Source: Deltaproteobacteria bacterium UBA5799 | Lineage (GTDB): Bacteria; Desulfobacterota; GWC2-55-46 | NCBI GenBank assembly: GCA_002418185.1 | Contig: DIDN01000121.1 | Span: forward strand, 1 to 14,223 | DNA length: 14,223 nucleotides | Reading direction: 5' to 3' | Part shown: positions 6,636 through 13,299 of the stretch, in pieces | Layout of the letters: the number at the start of each line of letters is the position of its first letter | Numbering within the stretch: position 1 is the stretch's first letter | Notes under the pieces: model-generated | What the model was told of the DNA's origin: nothing | Seen by the model: the letters and a program-made list of their open reading frames with translations, nothing else | The model's database searches: none | Position numbers and translations under genes: made by a program

Positions 6636-7379
6636 CTCTATCCTCGAAGGAGAGTCTATCAGTATCTCCAGGCCGCTCCTGCCCTCATGGAGTATGCCGG
6701 TGACGGTGACTGTCTTTCCCTTGAAGGAATGCAGGCTTACGCCCCTCCTCTCGAACTCGAAGAAGGCCCTCGGCATAACGACCGCCTTTACGTCGTCCGG
6801 CCAGAACTCCAGGAACCAGGTGTCGCCGAACCTGACCGCATCGCTCACCTCTCCAGTCATCCTGACCGTCTCGCCGACGTGCATCCATGCCTCGAACGGA
6901 CTTATAGAGGCGACCCCGGCCCTGGCGGCACTGCCCCAGATGCCTCGCTTCTCGGCCTTTGCCTCGGACTCTGCCGCGCCTATGATTTTGGCGGTCCTCA
7001 CCCCGCAAGGCGGCACGGCCAGTGCCTTGCCGAGCCCCTCCCTCACCAGAGTCTCGCTCACAAGCTCGCCCTCGGAGTATACCCACGCGAGCACCCTGCC
7101 GTACCTGTCCCTTTTCTCAGCGAGGCATACGTCCACGCGGACCAGCTTGCCGAGCACGAGAGACATGTTCCTGACCCTGGCCTCCAGCCAGTAGGACTCG
7201 TTCACCTCAGGGGTGTCGACGCCTATGTACCTGACGGTCTCGCCGTTCGAGAGTATTACGGTATCGCCGTCTATCACATCGCGCACGCGGTATTCGCCGG
7301 AGGACATGGCAAGGGCCGGCTGGGAGAACAGTACGATTGAGGCCATAACGAGCGCAGCTGTTCGTATCGCGCGGGTCAT
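6633..7379 (-). CDS. Secreted thermonuclease (SNase-like) with C-terminal OB-fold-like domain
   Basis: A 248-residue Ca2+-dependent nuclease of the staphylococcal nuclease family, predicted to be exported. A signal peptide covers residues 1-24 (basic start, hydrophobic core, PALA cleavage site). The SNase domain (about 29-150) keeps the key residues: VIDGDTV (D37), VRYIGVDTPE (R50, D55, E58) and RDRYGRVLAWVY (R95), followed by LVREGLG and AEAEKRGIWG-like helices. A second domain (about 168-248) has VGETVRMTGEV and GKTVTVTGIL, typical of a nucleic-acid-binding OB fold. The ATG at 7377-7379 overlaps the upstream HAMP gene stop as ATGA, with GGAAG nearby. Likely roles are extracellular or periplasmic nucleic-acid degradation or nutrient scavenging. 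The family is firm; the physiological role is unknown. Confidence 0.92.
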   Translation of the reverse strand: MTRAIRTAALVMASIVLFSQPALAMSSGEYRVRDVIDGDTVILSNGETVRYIGVDTPEVNESYWLEARVRNMSLVLGKLVRVDVCLAEKRDRYGRVLAWVYSEGELVSETLVREGLGKALAVPPCGVRTAKIIGAAESEAKAEKRGIWGSAARAGVASISPFEAWMHVGETVRMTGEVSDAVRFGDTWFLEFWPDDVKAVVMPRAFFEFERRGVSLHSFKGKTVTVTGILHEGRSGLEILIDSPSRIE

Positions 7380-7915
7380 CTGCTTCCGGCCTCCCGGACC
7401 TTGCTGATGAGGGCCTTGAGCTCGGCGCAGTGGCCGGGGTCGGGCTTTCCAGCCGCGAGCTCCTTCTCAATCTCTTCAGTCCTTGAAAGTATCTCGCCCC
7501 TGAGCCGGTCCTCCTCCTTTTTCGAGGCCTCGAACCCGGCAACGAACAAGTTCACGTAATTCACGAAGTTCCTTATGTGCAGGTCGTCCTTGGTCCTCAC
7601 GGAGAGCCGTTTTGAGAGGTCGCCGTACTGTATGAGCTTCATCTCGTATTCGAGCCGCCTGAAAGGGCCGACCAGCCTGTAAGTGAAAAAAACGGCGATG
7701 AAGATAACAATACCCACGTACCCCGCGGCAAGAAAGACGGCAAGGAGCGGGGAGCTCATGCCGTAATGGGTGATGAGGGCCGAGGACACGGTCTGCAGGA
7801 ATATGCCGGCAAGGAGCGCGAGCACGACGAGCAGGGCTATCGAGAACTGCAGGTCCCTGGACGAGTAGTACCGCTGCTTGGTTACCCTCGACAAAAAATG
7901 GCCGTTCTTCCGCAT
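7376..7915 (-). CDS. Two-TM HAMP-domain membrane protein without an output domain
   Basis: A 179-residue protein with a basic N-terminus, two membrane helices (about 23-46 and 57-79) separated by a very short loop, then a HAMP-like linker (about 80-130; YRLVGPFRRLEYEMKLIQYGDLSKRL followed by a second amphipathic helix). It ends in a charged coiled-coil-like tail rich in Glu and Lys (about 131-175). No kinase, methyl-accepting or cyclase domain follows, so it is much shorter than typical HAMP receptors. The ATG (7913-7915) has AAGG at 7-base spacing, and its stop overlaps the nuclease ATG, so the pair is co-translated. It might be a signalling partner, an adaptor or a membrane anchor for the exported nuclease system; this is inference. 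Short proteins of this shape are seen in Deltaproteobacteria-like genomes (impression only). Confidence 0.75.
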   Translation of the reverse strand: MRKNGHFLSRVTKQRYYSSRDLQFSIALLVVLALLAGIFLQTVSSALITHYGMSSPLLAVFLAAGYVGIVIFIAVFFTYRLVGPFRRLEYEMKLIQYGDLSKRLSVRTKDDLHIRNFVNYVNLFVAGFEASKKEEDRLRGEILSRTEEIEKELAAGKPDPGHCAELKALISKVREAGSR

Positions 7916-7988
7916 GGTTTGCCCTTTTTGGCTGCGCCCCCCGCGCTCGCCCCAGTTCGAGGGAGCCGCGGTCTTTTAACTGCGAAAG

Positions 7989-8068
7989 GCCTGCCGAAGC
8001 TGCAGGCTGCCGGGATCGGGAGCTGACCCGAGGTGATGGTGCAATCCGGAGCAAGGGACCCAGCTCTC
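7989..8068. promoter_or_regulatory. Hairpin-rich segment in the divergent spacer
   Basis: Two dyads lie side by side: GCCTGC (7989-7994) with GCAGGC (8002-8007), loop 7; and GGGAGCTG (8018-8025) with CAGCTCTC (8061-8068), 8 pairs including one G-U, with a second CCC/GGG pairing inside (8027-8029 and 8055-8057). The segment lies upstream of the plus-strand promoter, so it can only be a leader for the minus-strand HAMP/nuclease operon. It could be a structured 5' UTR; no known riboswitch class fits well. Confidence 0.35.
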
Positions 8069-8073
8069 CTGAA

Positions 8074-8088
8074 ATTATTACAAATAAT
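8074..8088. promoter_or_regulatory. AT-rich dyad ATTATT-ACA-AATAAT
   Basis: A perfect 6-3-6 inverted repeat in the divergent intergenic region, about 24 bases upstream of the plus-strand -35 box. Together with the ATATA-C-TATAT dyad over the -10 box (8135-8145), it is a candidate operator, possibly for the AbrB-like protein encoded just downstream. This is inferred from symmetry only. Confidence 0.3.
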
Positions 8089-8111
8089 GGAGGCATTGTA
8101 CACTTAAATTC

Positions 8112-8141
8112 TTGACTACTCCGGGAGCAGCCTAATATACT
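8112..8141 (+). promoter_or_regulatory. Sigma70-like promoter of the AbrB-cupin operon
   Basis: TTGACT (8112-8117), an 18-base spacer, then TATACT (8136-8141). The expected start is near 8148, giving a leader of about 45 bases. The -10 box lies within the perfect ATATA-C-TATAT palindrome at 8135-8145, which could serve as an autoregulatory site. Confidence 0.65.
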
Positions 8142-8192
8142 ATATACAACGATGCGCAAGCCGCGCGGGCACGCGTCTGAAAGAGAAAGTCC

Positions 8193-8393
8193 ATGAAAGA
8201 AAAAATAATAATGATTGAAAAGGGCAAGGAAGGCATAGTCCTGCCCGCCGAGTACCTGAGGTTCCTGGAGCTCATACCGGGCTCGGAGGTAGAGGTGCTC
8301 CTGGACCGCGAAAAAAAACGTATAATAGTCCGCCCTCTCCACGGCGAGGACTTTGTCGAGCACTTCAAGGACACGATGGAGTCCATGGCATGA
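8193..8393 (+). CDS. Small AbrB/MazE/SpoVT-like DNA-binding protein
   Basis: A 66-residue protein with a swapped-hairpin AbrB fold signature. A short beta strand (KIIMIEKGKEGIVLPAEYLRFLEL) contains the usual G-x-x-x-hydrophobic-P start of the helix, followed by IPGSEVEVLLDREKKRIIVRP, the typical G-x-x-V-x-hydrophobic and final strand. The C-terminus (HGEDFVEHFKDTMESMA) is a short acidic amphipathic helix. Proteins of this family are transition-state regulators or antitoxins that bind AT-rich DNA as dimers. The ATG at 8193 is preceded by a weak purine-rich GAGAAAG; an internal ATG at 8211 is possible but would cut the first strand. Its stop overlaps the cupin start (ATGA at 8390-8393). Autoregulation through the AT dyads upstream is plausible but unproven. 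Confidence 0.82.
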   Translation: MKEKIIMIEKGKEGIVLPAEYLRFLELIPGSEVEVLLDREKKRIIVRPLHGEDFVEHFKDTMESMA

Positions 8394-8836
8394 AGATATT
8401 CAGGCTCCCGCAGCTCGCCGAGGCCAATGAGGACGGGACATACGTCCTCGGCCTCGAAGACCTCAAGTCCGGCGCGGTCTACATGACTTATTCCAGGCTC
8501 AGGCCAGGCGACCCGCCAAGGAGGCTCGCCCCGCAGGACGGCAGCGAGGAAATAATATTCATTATCAAAGGGGGCCTCATCGTCAAGAGCGGCAGGACCG
8601 CCGTGCCGGTCGGCCCGGGCGAGGCCTTCCATATCAAAGGGACTGACGACACATCGCTTGAGAATAGCGGCAGCGAGGACGCAGTCTATATCGTGGCCGG
8701 CGGAGGCGCCGTACCGGCTGTGGATGCCGTGAAGGAAGAGGCCAGGGAGAGAGTCCCCTCGAACCAGGCGTTCGAGGCAGTGCCTGAAGAAGCGGAGCCT
8801 GAATTCATCATAACGAGAGACAACTCAAGCGAGTAA
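8390..8836 (+). CDS. Single-domain cupin-fold protein of unknown function
   Basis: 148 residues. A cupin_2-like barrel spans about 30-104. Motif 1 is PGDPPRRLAPQDGSEEIIFIIKG (about 39-61), where the usual metal-binding His-x-His is absent; only the Glu pair remains. Motif 2 is VPVGPGEAFHIKG (about 72-84), with one His at 81. After the barrel comes an acidic, Glu- and Ala-rich tail (about 109-148) ending FIITRDNSSE. Loss of two or three metal ligands suggests a ligand-binding or structural role rather than a metal-dependent enzyme. The ATG overlaps the AbrB stop and has GGAG at 8-base spacing. Co-expression with a DNA-binding partner suggests it may sense a small molecule for that regulator; this is inference. 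Confidence 0.75.
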   Translation: MKIFRLPQLAEANEDGTYVLGLEDLKSGAVYMTYSRLRPGDPPRRLAPQDGSEEIIFIIKGGLIVKSGRTAVPVGPGEAFHIKGTDDTSLENSGSEDAVYIVAGGGAVPAVDAVKEEARERVPSNQAFEAVPEEAEPEFIITRDNSSE

Positions 8837-9183
8837 GCCGACCGCGCAAGGACCGCGCCCTGCATCTCCCGCCCCCCATCCATACCTTCATATCCTGAAA
8901 ATTCAAGTCACAAACGCAACCGTTCAAATGAGCTTTAACGAGCTGCCGCTCTTTTGGCATAAGGCTCCTCATTGTACGACACTTCCATCCGGTCCAGTCC
9001 CCCTTGGGGTGCTCCATGCCGCGCCATATTTTGCCTGGTTTTTTGCTGATAGAACGCCGTATAGCTGGGCAGCGCAAATGGCACCTTTGCAGAATACGGT
9101 TTAGATGGAATGGGAAAGATACCTTGGATATACGGCTGGCGGGTCCGACGGGAAAGCGGCAGGGCGGCCGGTTGCGGGCCGAC
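8837..9183. other. 347-base intergenic stretch between two converging operons
   Basis: The cupin gene ends on the left and the metF-like gene (minus strand) ends on the right, so only transcript 3' ends are expected here. I see no convincing gene, no strong terminator with a T-tract and no clear promoter. Minor features are a direct repeat GACCGCGC near 8840-8856 and a CGGCC/GGCCG hairpin near 9165-9181 just after the metF stop on the minus strand. A minus-strand open frame (about 8808-9077) has no recognisable domain and overlaps the cupin end. Confidence 0.4.
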
Positions 9184-10056
9184 TCAAGACCCCTCTATTA
9201 TGTCCACAACGCTCTCTTCCTGGCCGATGGCCATTATGTGCGCGCCGTGGCAGAAGCCCTTAAGCTCATGCACCTGCCTTGATGCTATCTCGATGCCCTT
9301 CTTCAACTGGTCGGGAGCGGCCTCGATCTCGTCAATGAGCGCCTGCGGCACGTTAACGCCGGGCACGTTGCTGTTGAGATAATGCGCCATCTTCGCGGAC
9401 TTCAAGAGCAGTATCCCCCCGAGCACCTTTACACCGCTTTTCTCCGCGCCCTCGAAAAACCTCTTGAACTTCTCCATGTCGAAGACGGCCTGGGTCTGGA
9501 AGAACCTGGCGCCTGAGGCCACCTTCTTCTCGAACTTTATGCCCTCTGGCCCCCATGGGTTTGCCTCGGGCGCGACTACCGCGCCTATATAGAAATCCGT
9601 CTTCCCCCGTAGCTCGGTCTCCTTCATGTTCCTGCCGCGGTTCAGGGTGTCTATGAGGCCCACCAGCTGGACCGAGTCGATATCGAAGACGGCCTTTGCC
9701 TCCCTGTGGTCGCCGAACGAGACATGGTCGCCCGAGAGGGCGAGCACGTTCCTTACTCCGAGGACCCACGCGCCCATGATGTCCGACTGGAGCGCGAGCC
9801 TGTTCCTGTCCCTGCAGGTCATCTGGAAGACAGGGTCTATGCCTTCATTAAGGAGGAGTACCGAGCAGGCGAGCGACGAAAGGCGCATGACCGCCCTCTG
9901 GTTGTCCGTGACGTTCGCCGCGGCTATCCTGCCGCGGAGGAGCCGGGCCTTCCTCACGAACGCCCCGGTGTCCGTGCCCCTGGGCGGGCATATCTCGGCT
10001 GTTATGACGAACCTTCCGGAATCCAGTTCGTCTTTTAGGCGCGTCTTTAATTCCAT
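9184..10056 (-). CDS. metF: Methylenetetrahydrofolate reductase, short MetF-like form
   Basis: Flavoprotein that reduces 5,10-methylene-THF to 5-methyl-THF for methionine synthesis or C1 metabolism. The 290-residue TIM-barrel protein shows FVITAEICPPRG near the N-terminus (catalytic Glu at about 21), NVTDNQRAVMR (about 48-58), a C-R-D-R-N turn (81-85), NVLALSGDH with the conserved Asp at about 110, DFYIGAVVAPEANPWGPE, ARFFQTQAVFD and GVKVLGGILLL in order, as in MetF. The start is set at the ATG 10054-10056, with AGGTG just upstream; a GTG six bases earlier (10060-10062) is the alternative. It follows purQ by about 16 bases, so it is in the same transcript, linking folate C1 supply to purine synthesis. 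No MetV partner is visible. Confidence 0.88.
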   Translation of the reverse strand: MELKTRLKDELDSGRFVITAEICPPRGTDTGAFVRKARLLRGRIAAANVTDNQRAVMRLSSLACSVLLLNEGIDPVFQMTCRDRNRLALQSDIMGAWVLGVRNVLALSGDHVSFGDHREAKAVFDIDSVQLVGLIDTLNRGRNMKETELRGKTDFYIGAVVAPEANPWGPEGIKFEKKVASGARFFQTQAVFDMEKFKRFFEGAEKSGVKVLGGILLLKSAKMAHYLNSNVPGVNVPQALIDEIEAAPDQLKKGIEIASRQVHELKGFCHGAHIMAIGQEESVVDIIEGS

Positions 10057-10072
10057 TTTCACCTGTTCATAT

Positions 10073-10765
10073 TCAAGGCATTACGCGGCCTAGAATGGAT
10101 TCGAATACGCCCCTGCCGTCAAGCGAGCCGAGCTCGCCCTCAAGGGCCCTCTCCGGGTGCGGCATCATGCCGAGCACGTTCCCCTTCTCGTTCAAGATGC
10201 CCGCTATGCTTGAAATGGAGCCGTTGGGGTTTGCCGCGACGCTTACGCTGCCATCCGAAGTCGAGTACCTGAAGGCAATCCTGCCCTCGCCCTCGAGCCT
10301 CGCGACGGTCTCGGAGTCGGCGTAGTAGTTGCCGTCAGCGTGGGCTATGGGTATGTCCACGACCTGGCCGCCGGAGTAGCGGCTGGTGAAGCGCGATTCA
10401 TTGTTCTCCACCCTCAGACGGGTGTGCTCGCAGATGAACTTCAGGCCCTTGTTACGCATGAGCACGCCCGGAAGGAGGCCGGCCTCGGTCAGTATCTGGA
10501 AGCCGTTGCATATGCCCATGACAAGGCCGCCATTTTTGGCGAACGAGACGACCTCGTTCATGACCGGCGAGAAGCTCGCGATCGCGCCGGTACGGAGGTA
10601 GTCGCCGTATGAGAAACCGCCCGGCAGTATGACGCAGTCGAAGCCCTCAAGGCTCGTGGACTTGTGCCAGACGTATTCGGCCTCCTGCCCGAATACGTGC
10701 TTAACGGCGTGGTAGCAGTCGTGGTCGCAGTTGGACCCCGGGAATACGATTATGCCGAACTTCAT
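10073..10765 (-). CDS. purQ: Phosphoribosylformylglycinamidine synthase, glutaminase subunit PurQ
   Basis: The class I glutamine amidotransferase subunit of the three-part FGAM synthase PurSQL; it supplies ammonia for the fourth step of purine synthesis. The 230-residue length is normal. It starts MKFGIIVFPGSNCD, the family signature, has LPGGFSYGDYLR, the nucleophile in GICNGFQ (C86), and the His-Glu pair in MPHPERA (about H203, E205). The ATG (10763-10765) is preceded by AAGGAAGG. A 223-base gap with a terminator, a palindromic repeat and a hairpin separates it from purS. metF follows closely. The partner purL is not in this window. Confidence 0.96.
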   Translation of the reverse strand: MKFGIIVFPGSNCDHDCYHAVKHVFGQEAEYVWHKSTSLEGFDCVILPGGFSYGDYLRTGAIASFSPVMNEVVSFAKNGGLVMGICNGFQILTEAGLLPGVLMRNKGLKFICEHTRLRVENNESRFTSRYSGGQVVDIPIAHADGNYYADSETVARLEGEGRIAFRYSTSDGSVSVAANPNGSISSIAGILNEKGNVLGMMPHPERALEGELGSLDGRGVFESILGRVMP

Positions 10766-10778
10766 GTCCTTCCTTCAC

Positions 10779-10807
10779 CGCATGCCCGCCTTACTGGCCG
10801 GCATGCG
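10779..10807. promoter_or_regulatory. 8-bp hairpin directly upstream of purQ
   Basis: CGCATGCC (10779-10786) and GGCATGCG (10800-10807) enclose 13 bases. On the plus strand it is followed by five T, so it has the form of a terminator against antisense transcription. On the minus strand it sits 13 bases before the purQ ATG, right next to its ribosome-binding site, where it could affect translation or mRNA stability. Confidence 0.45.
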
Positions 10808-10860
10808 TTTTTCTATTCAAGGCAGCCCCTAAAAAATTAGAGGTTTTTCCCGCAATGAAC

Positions 10861-10944
10861 CTCCCCTCCCTTGATGGGAGGGGATAAGAGGGGAGGGTGA
10901 GATTTCTTCACCCCCTCCCAGCCTCCCCCATCAAGGGGGAGGAG
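10861..10944. repeat. Palindromic REP/MITE-like repeat between purS and purQ
   Basis: An imperfect palindrome of about 84 bases made of three stems. Stem 1 is TCCCCTCCC/GGGAGGGGA (10863-10871, 10877-10885) with loop TTGAT. The central GGGAGGGTGA pairs with TCACCCCCTCCC (about 10892-10919) with a two-base bulge. Stem 3 is CCTCCCCC/GGGGGAGG (10922-10929, 10935-10942) with loop ATCAA. The two outer loops are complementary, so the whole unit is near-symmetric. Such CCTCCCCC-TTGAT elements resemble dispersed palindromic repeats of some environmental bacteria (from memory). No transposase is present. Confidence 0.7.
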
Positions 10945-10945
10945 T

Positions 10946-10970
10946 AAAACAAACGCGCCGCAAGCGGCGC
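10946..10970 (-). terminator. Rho-independent terminator after purS
   Basis: On the minus strand GCGCCGC (10964-10970) pairs perfectly with GCGGCGC (10955-10961) across two bases, followed by a T-rich tail (TTTGTTTT). It begins about 20 bases after the purS stop. It could end or attenuate the purBCS transcript ahead of the repeat element, making purQ-metF expression depend on read-through or another promoter. Confidence 0.65.
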
Positions 10971-10989
10971 GGAATTCAACCCTTAGAGA

Positions 10990-11241
10990 TTAAAGAGAGG
11001 TTGCCTCCAGCTCTATCCTGTAGTTCTCTATCACCGTGTTTGCGAGGAGCTTCTCGCACATATCGCGGAGCCTCTTCTCTGCCGCTTCCGGCGAAGCACC
11101 GTCAAGCTCCACCTCCATGAACTTCCCTACCCTTACGTCCTTTACCTCGTTAAAGCCCATTGACCCCAGCGCGCCCATAACGGCCTTGCCCTGCGGGTCG
11201 AGGACGCCCTTCTTGAGCGTCACATATATCCTGGCCCTCAT
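10990..11241 (-). CDS. purS: Phosphoribosylformylglycinamidine synthase subunit PurS
   Basis: The small bridging subunit of PurSQL that helps pass ammonia from PurQ to PurL. The 83 residues match the family length. The start MRARIYVTLKKGVLDPQGKAV and the GFNEVKDVRVGKFMEVEL segment are characteristic, and the C-terminal CEKLLANTVIENYRIEL completes the alpha/beta fold. The ATG at 11239-11241 overlaps the purC stop (ATGA). The same frame is open further upstream into purC, but that part is antisense-like noise. A terminator follows the stop. Confidence 0.95.
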   Translation of the reverse strand: MRARIYVTLKKGVLDPQGKAVMGALGSMGFNEVKDVRVGKFMEVELDGASPEAAEKRLRDMCEKLLANTVIENYRIELEATSL

Positions 11242-11942
11242 TCCATCACCTTCCTCAGGACCTCCTGGTAGGCCTCCCCGACCTTGCCGAGGTCCCTCCT
11301 GAACCTGTCCTTGTCGAGCTTCTCGCGCGTCTTCTTGTCCCAGAGCCTGCATCCGTCCGGGGTTATCTCGTCTCCGAGGAGCACAGTGCCCTTGTGCTCG
11401 CCGAACTCGAGCTTGAAGTCCACCAGTATTATACCCCTCTCGTCGAAAAACCGGGAGAGTATTTCGTTCACCCTGAGCGCGGTCCCGGACATCTCCTTGA
11501 GTTCAGCGTCGGTCGCCCACCCGAAGACCCTTGCGTGGTACTCGTTTATCATGGGGTCGCCGAGGGGGTCGCTCTTGTAGAAGAACTCGACAATGGGCTC
11601 CTTCAAGGAGGCCCCTTCCTCTATGCCGAGCCTCTTGGAAAGGCTTCCGGCAACGAGGTTCCTGACGACAACTTCTACCGGGATAATGCGCAGCTTCTTG
11701 ACGAGCATCTCCCTGTCGCTGAGCTGCTCGACGAAATGGGTCTTTACGCCCTTTGATTCGAGCATCTTGAAGATGGCCGAAGATATCTTGTTGTTCAAGA
11801 CGCCCTTTTCCTCGATAACGCCCTTTTTCTTGCCGTCAAAGGCGGTCGCCTCGTCCTTGAAATACTGTACCAGGAGGTCCGCGTCGTCGGTCGAGTACAG
11901 GACCTTCGCCTTGCCCTCGTAAAGTTTTTCGCGCTTTTCCAT
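11238..11942 (-). CDS. purC: Phosphoribosylaminoimidazole-succinocarboxamide (SAICAR) synthase
   Basis: ATP-dependent ligation of aspartate to CAIR, an intermediate step of purine synthesis. The 234 residues show LYEGKAKVLY at the N-terminus (ATP-binding glycine/lysine loop), TAFDGKKKGVIEEKG, VVVRNLVAGSL, PIVEFFYKSDPLGDPMINEYH, IILVDFKLEFG and LLGDEITPDGCRLWD in the expected order. The ATG (11940-11942) shares one base with the purB stop (TGATG) and has GGAGG at 5-base spacing; a TTG codon one position earlier is less likely. It is tightly coupled to purB upstream and purS downstream. Confidence 0.97.
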   Translation of the reverse strand: MEKREKLYEGKAKVLYSTDDADLLVQYFKDEATAFDGKKKGVIEEKGVLNNKISSAIFKMLESKGVKTHFVEQLSDREMLVKKLRIIPVEVVVRNLVAGSLSKRLGIEEGASLKEPIVEFFYKSDPLGDPMINEYHARVFGWATDAELKEMSGTALRVNEILSRFFDERGIILVDFKLEFGEHKGTVLLGDEITPDGCRLWDKKTREKLDKDRFRRDLGKVGEAYQEVLRKVME

Positions 11943-13267
11943 CAAAGCCTCCCCCTCCCAAGACTCAGACCCTTCTTCCCGAAGGTCCTCTTGAATATAT
12001 AGTCGACGTGCTTAAGATACGGCCTTATGTCGAAAGAGGACTCTATCTCCTTCACCGTAAGATAGCCCCTCACCTCAACGTCGTCCATGAGTATGGATTT
12101 GAAGTCCCCGAGCCCCTCCCAGACCTTCATGGCGTTCCTCTGCACTATGGCGTAGGACTCTTCCCTTGTGGCGCCCTTTTCCACGAGCTTAAGGAGGACC
12201 TTCTGCGAGAAGACGACCCCCTTCAATTTATCCATGTTCTCCATCATGTTCGCCGGGTATACGACAAGGTCCCTTATGAGCCCGGTGGCCCTTGAGAGCA
12301 TGAAGTCGACGAGTATCGTAGCATCCGGCGCTATGACCCTCTCGACCGACGAATGGCTTATGTCCCTCTCGTGCCATAAGGGGATGTTCTCGATCGCGCT
12401 TACGGAATATCCGCGAACAAGCCTCGCGAGCCCTGTAAGGTTCTCGGAGAGTATGGGGTTTCTCTTGTGCGGCATGGCGGACGAGCCCTTCTGCCCCTTG
12501 GTGAACGGCTCCTCTGCCTCAAGCACCTCGGTCCTCTGGAGGTGCCTTATCTCCACCGCGAACTTCTCTATGGACGACGCGATAATGGCGAGCGTGGAGA
12601 AGAACTCGGCGTGCCTGTCCCTGTGGACCACCTGGGTGGCTACGGGCTCAGGCTTAAGGCCGAGCTTTCTGAGCGCAAATTTCTCGACCCTCGGGTCTAT
12701 CTGCGAAAAGGTCCCTACCGCGCCGGAGAGCTTGCCGTAGGAGATTACCTCCCTTGCCCGCTCCATCCTCTCGAGGTTTCTCCCCATCTCGTCATACCAG
12801 AGGGCCATTTTCAGGCCGAAGGTCGTGGGCTCCGCGTGTATGCCGTGGGAGCGGCCCATCATGGGGGTCGTCTTGTGCTCGAATGCCTTCTTCTCGAGCA
12901 CGTCCATGAGCGCCTTTATGTCGGATATGATGAGGTCCGCAGATTCCCTTAAGAGCAGGGCGAGCGAGGTGTCGAGGACATCCGACGAGGTAAGGCCCAT
13001 GTGTATGAAGCGCGAGTCGGGCCCGACGAACTCGGCGACAGACGTAAGGAAGGCGATTACGTCGTGCTTTACCATCCTCTCTATCTCGTCGATACGCGCA
13101 ACGTTGAAATCCGCTTTCTTTTTGATTACTTCGAGGGATTTCCTCGGGATCTTCCCGAGCCTTTCCCAGGCCTCGCAGGCCGCTATCTCCACCTCAAGCC
13201 ACTTCCGGAACCGGTTTTCCGGCTCCCAGATGCGGCCCATCTCCTTCCTCGTGTACCTCTCTATCAC
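11942..13267 (-). CDS. purB: Adenylosuccinate lyase
   Basis: Cleaves SAICAR to AICAR plus fumarate and adenylosuccinate to AMP plus fumarate. A homotetrameric fumarase/aspartase-superfamily enzyme. The 441 residues contain TSSDVLDTS (about 93-101), GRSHGIHAEPTTFG with the general acid His near 141, and the signature SSAMPHKRNP (262-271) with the catalytic serine loop. The N-terminus MIERYTRKEMGRIWEPENRF is typical. I chose GTG at 13265-13267, with AGGGG at 7-base spacing, over the in-frame extension to 13324, which would run through the promoter. It is the first gene of the purine operon, about 26 bases after the predicted transcription start. Confidence 0.96.
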   Translation of the reverse strand: MIERYTRKEMGRIWEPENRFRKWLEVEIAACEAWERLGKIPRKSLEVIKKKADFNVARIDEIERMVKHDVIAFLTSVAEFVGPDSRFIHMGLTSSDVLDTSLALLLRESADLIISDIKALMDVLEKKAFEHKTTPMMGRSHGIHAEPTTFGLKMALWYDEMGRNLERMERAREVISYGKLSGAVGTFSQIDPRVEKFALRKLGLKPEPVATQVVHRDRHAEFFSTLAIIASSIEKFAVEIRHLQRTEVLEAEEPFTKGQKGSSAMPHKRNPILSENLTGLARLVRGYSVSAIENIPLWHERDISHSSVERVIAPDATILVDFMLSRATGLIRDLVVYPANMMENMDKLKGVVFSQKVLLKLVEKGATREESYAIVQRNAMKVWEGLGDFKSILMDDVEVRGYLTVKEIESSFDIRPYLKHVDYIFKRTFGKKGLSLGRGRL

Positions 13268-13299
13268 CTGAAAACCCCTGCGGATGGAATGAAAAAAAT

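Noticed and set aside
6291..7340. Plus-strand open frame of 349 codons across the tRNA and nuclease gene
   Set aside because: It runs through a tRNA gene and antisense to a nuclease with all catalytic residues, so it is not real.
8020..8068. Resemblance to the 3' half of a TPP riboswitch (ACCC ... TGAT ... AATCC ... AGGGA)
   Set aside because: The key CCTGATC stretch and a proper CTGAGA-box helix are missing, it sits outside the plus-strand transcript, and no thiamine gene is near.
8808..9077. Minus-strand frame of 89 codons between the cupin and metF genes
   Set aside because: Overlaps the cupin 3' end, has no recognisable domain, no good ribosome-binding site and unusual composition.
10861..10944. 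CRISPR-like repeat array
   Set aside because: The repeats are palindromic halves of one element, not direct repeats separated by unique spacers.
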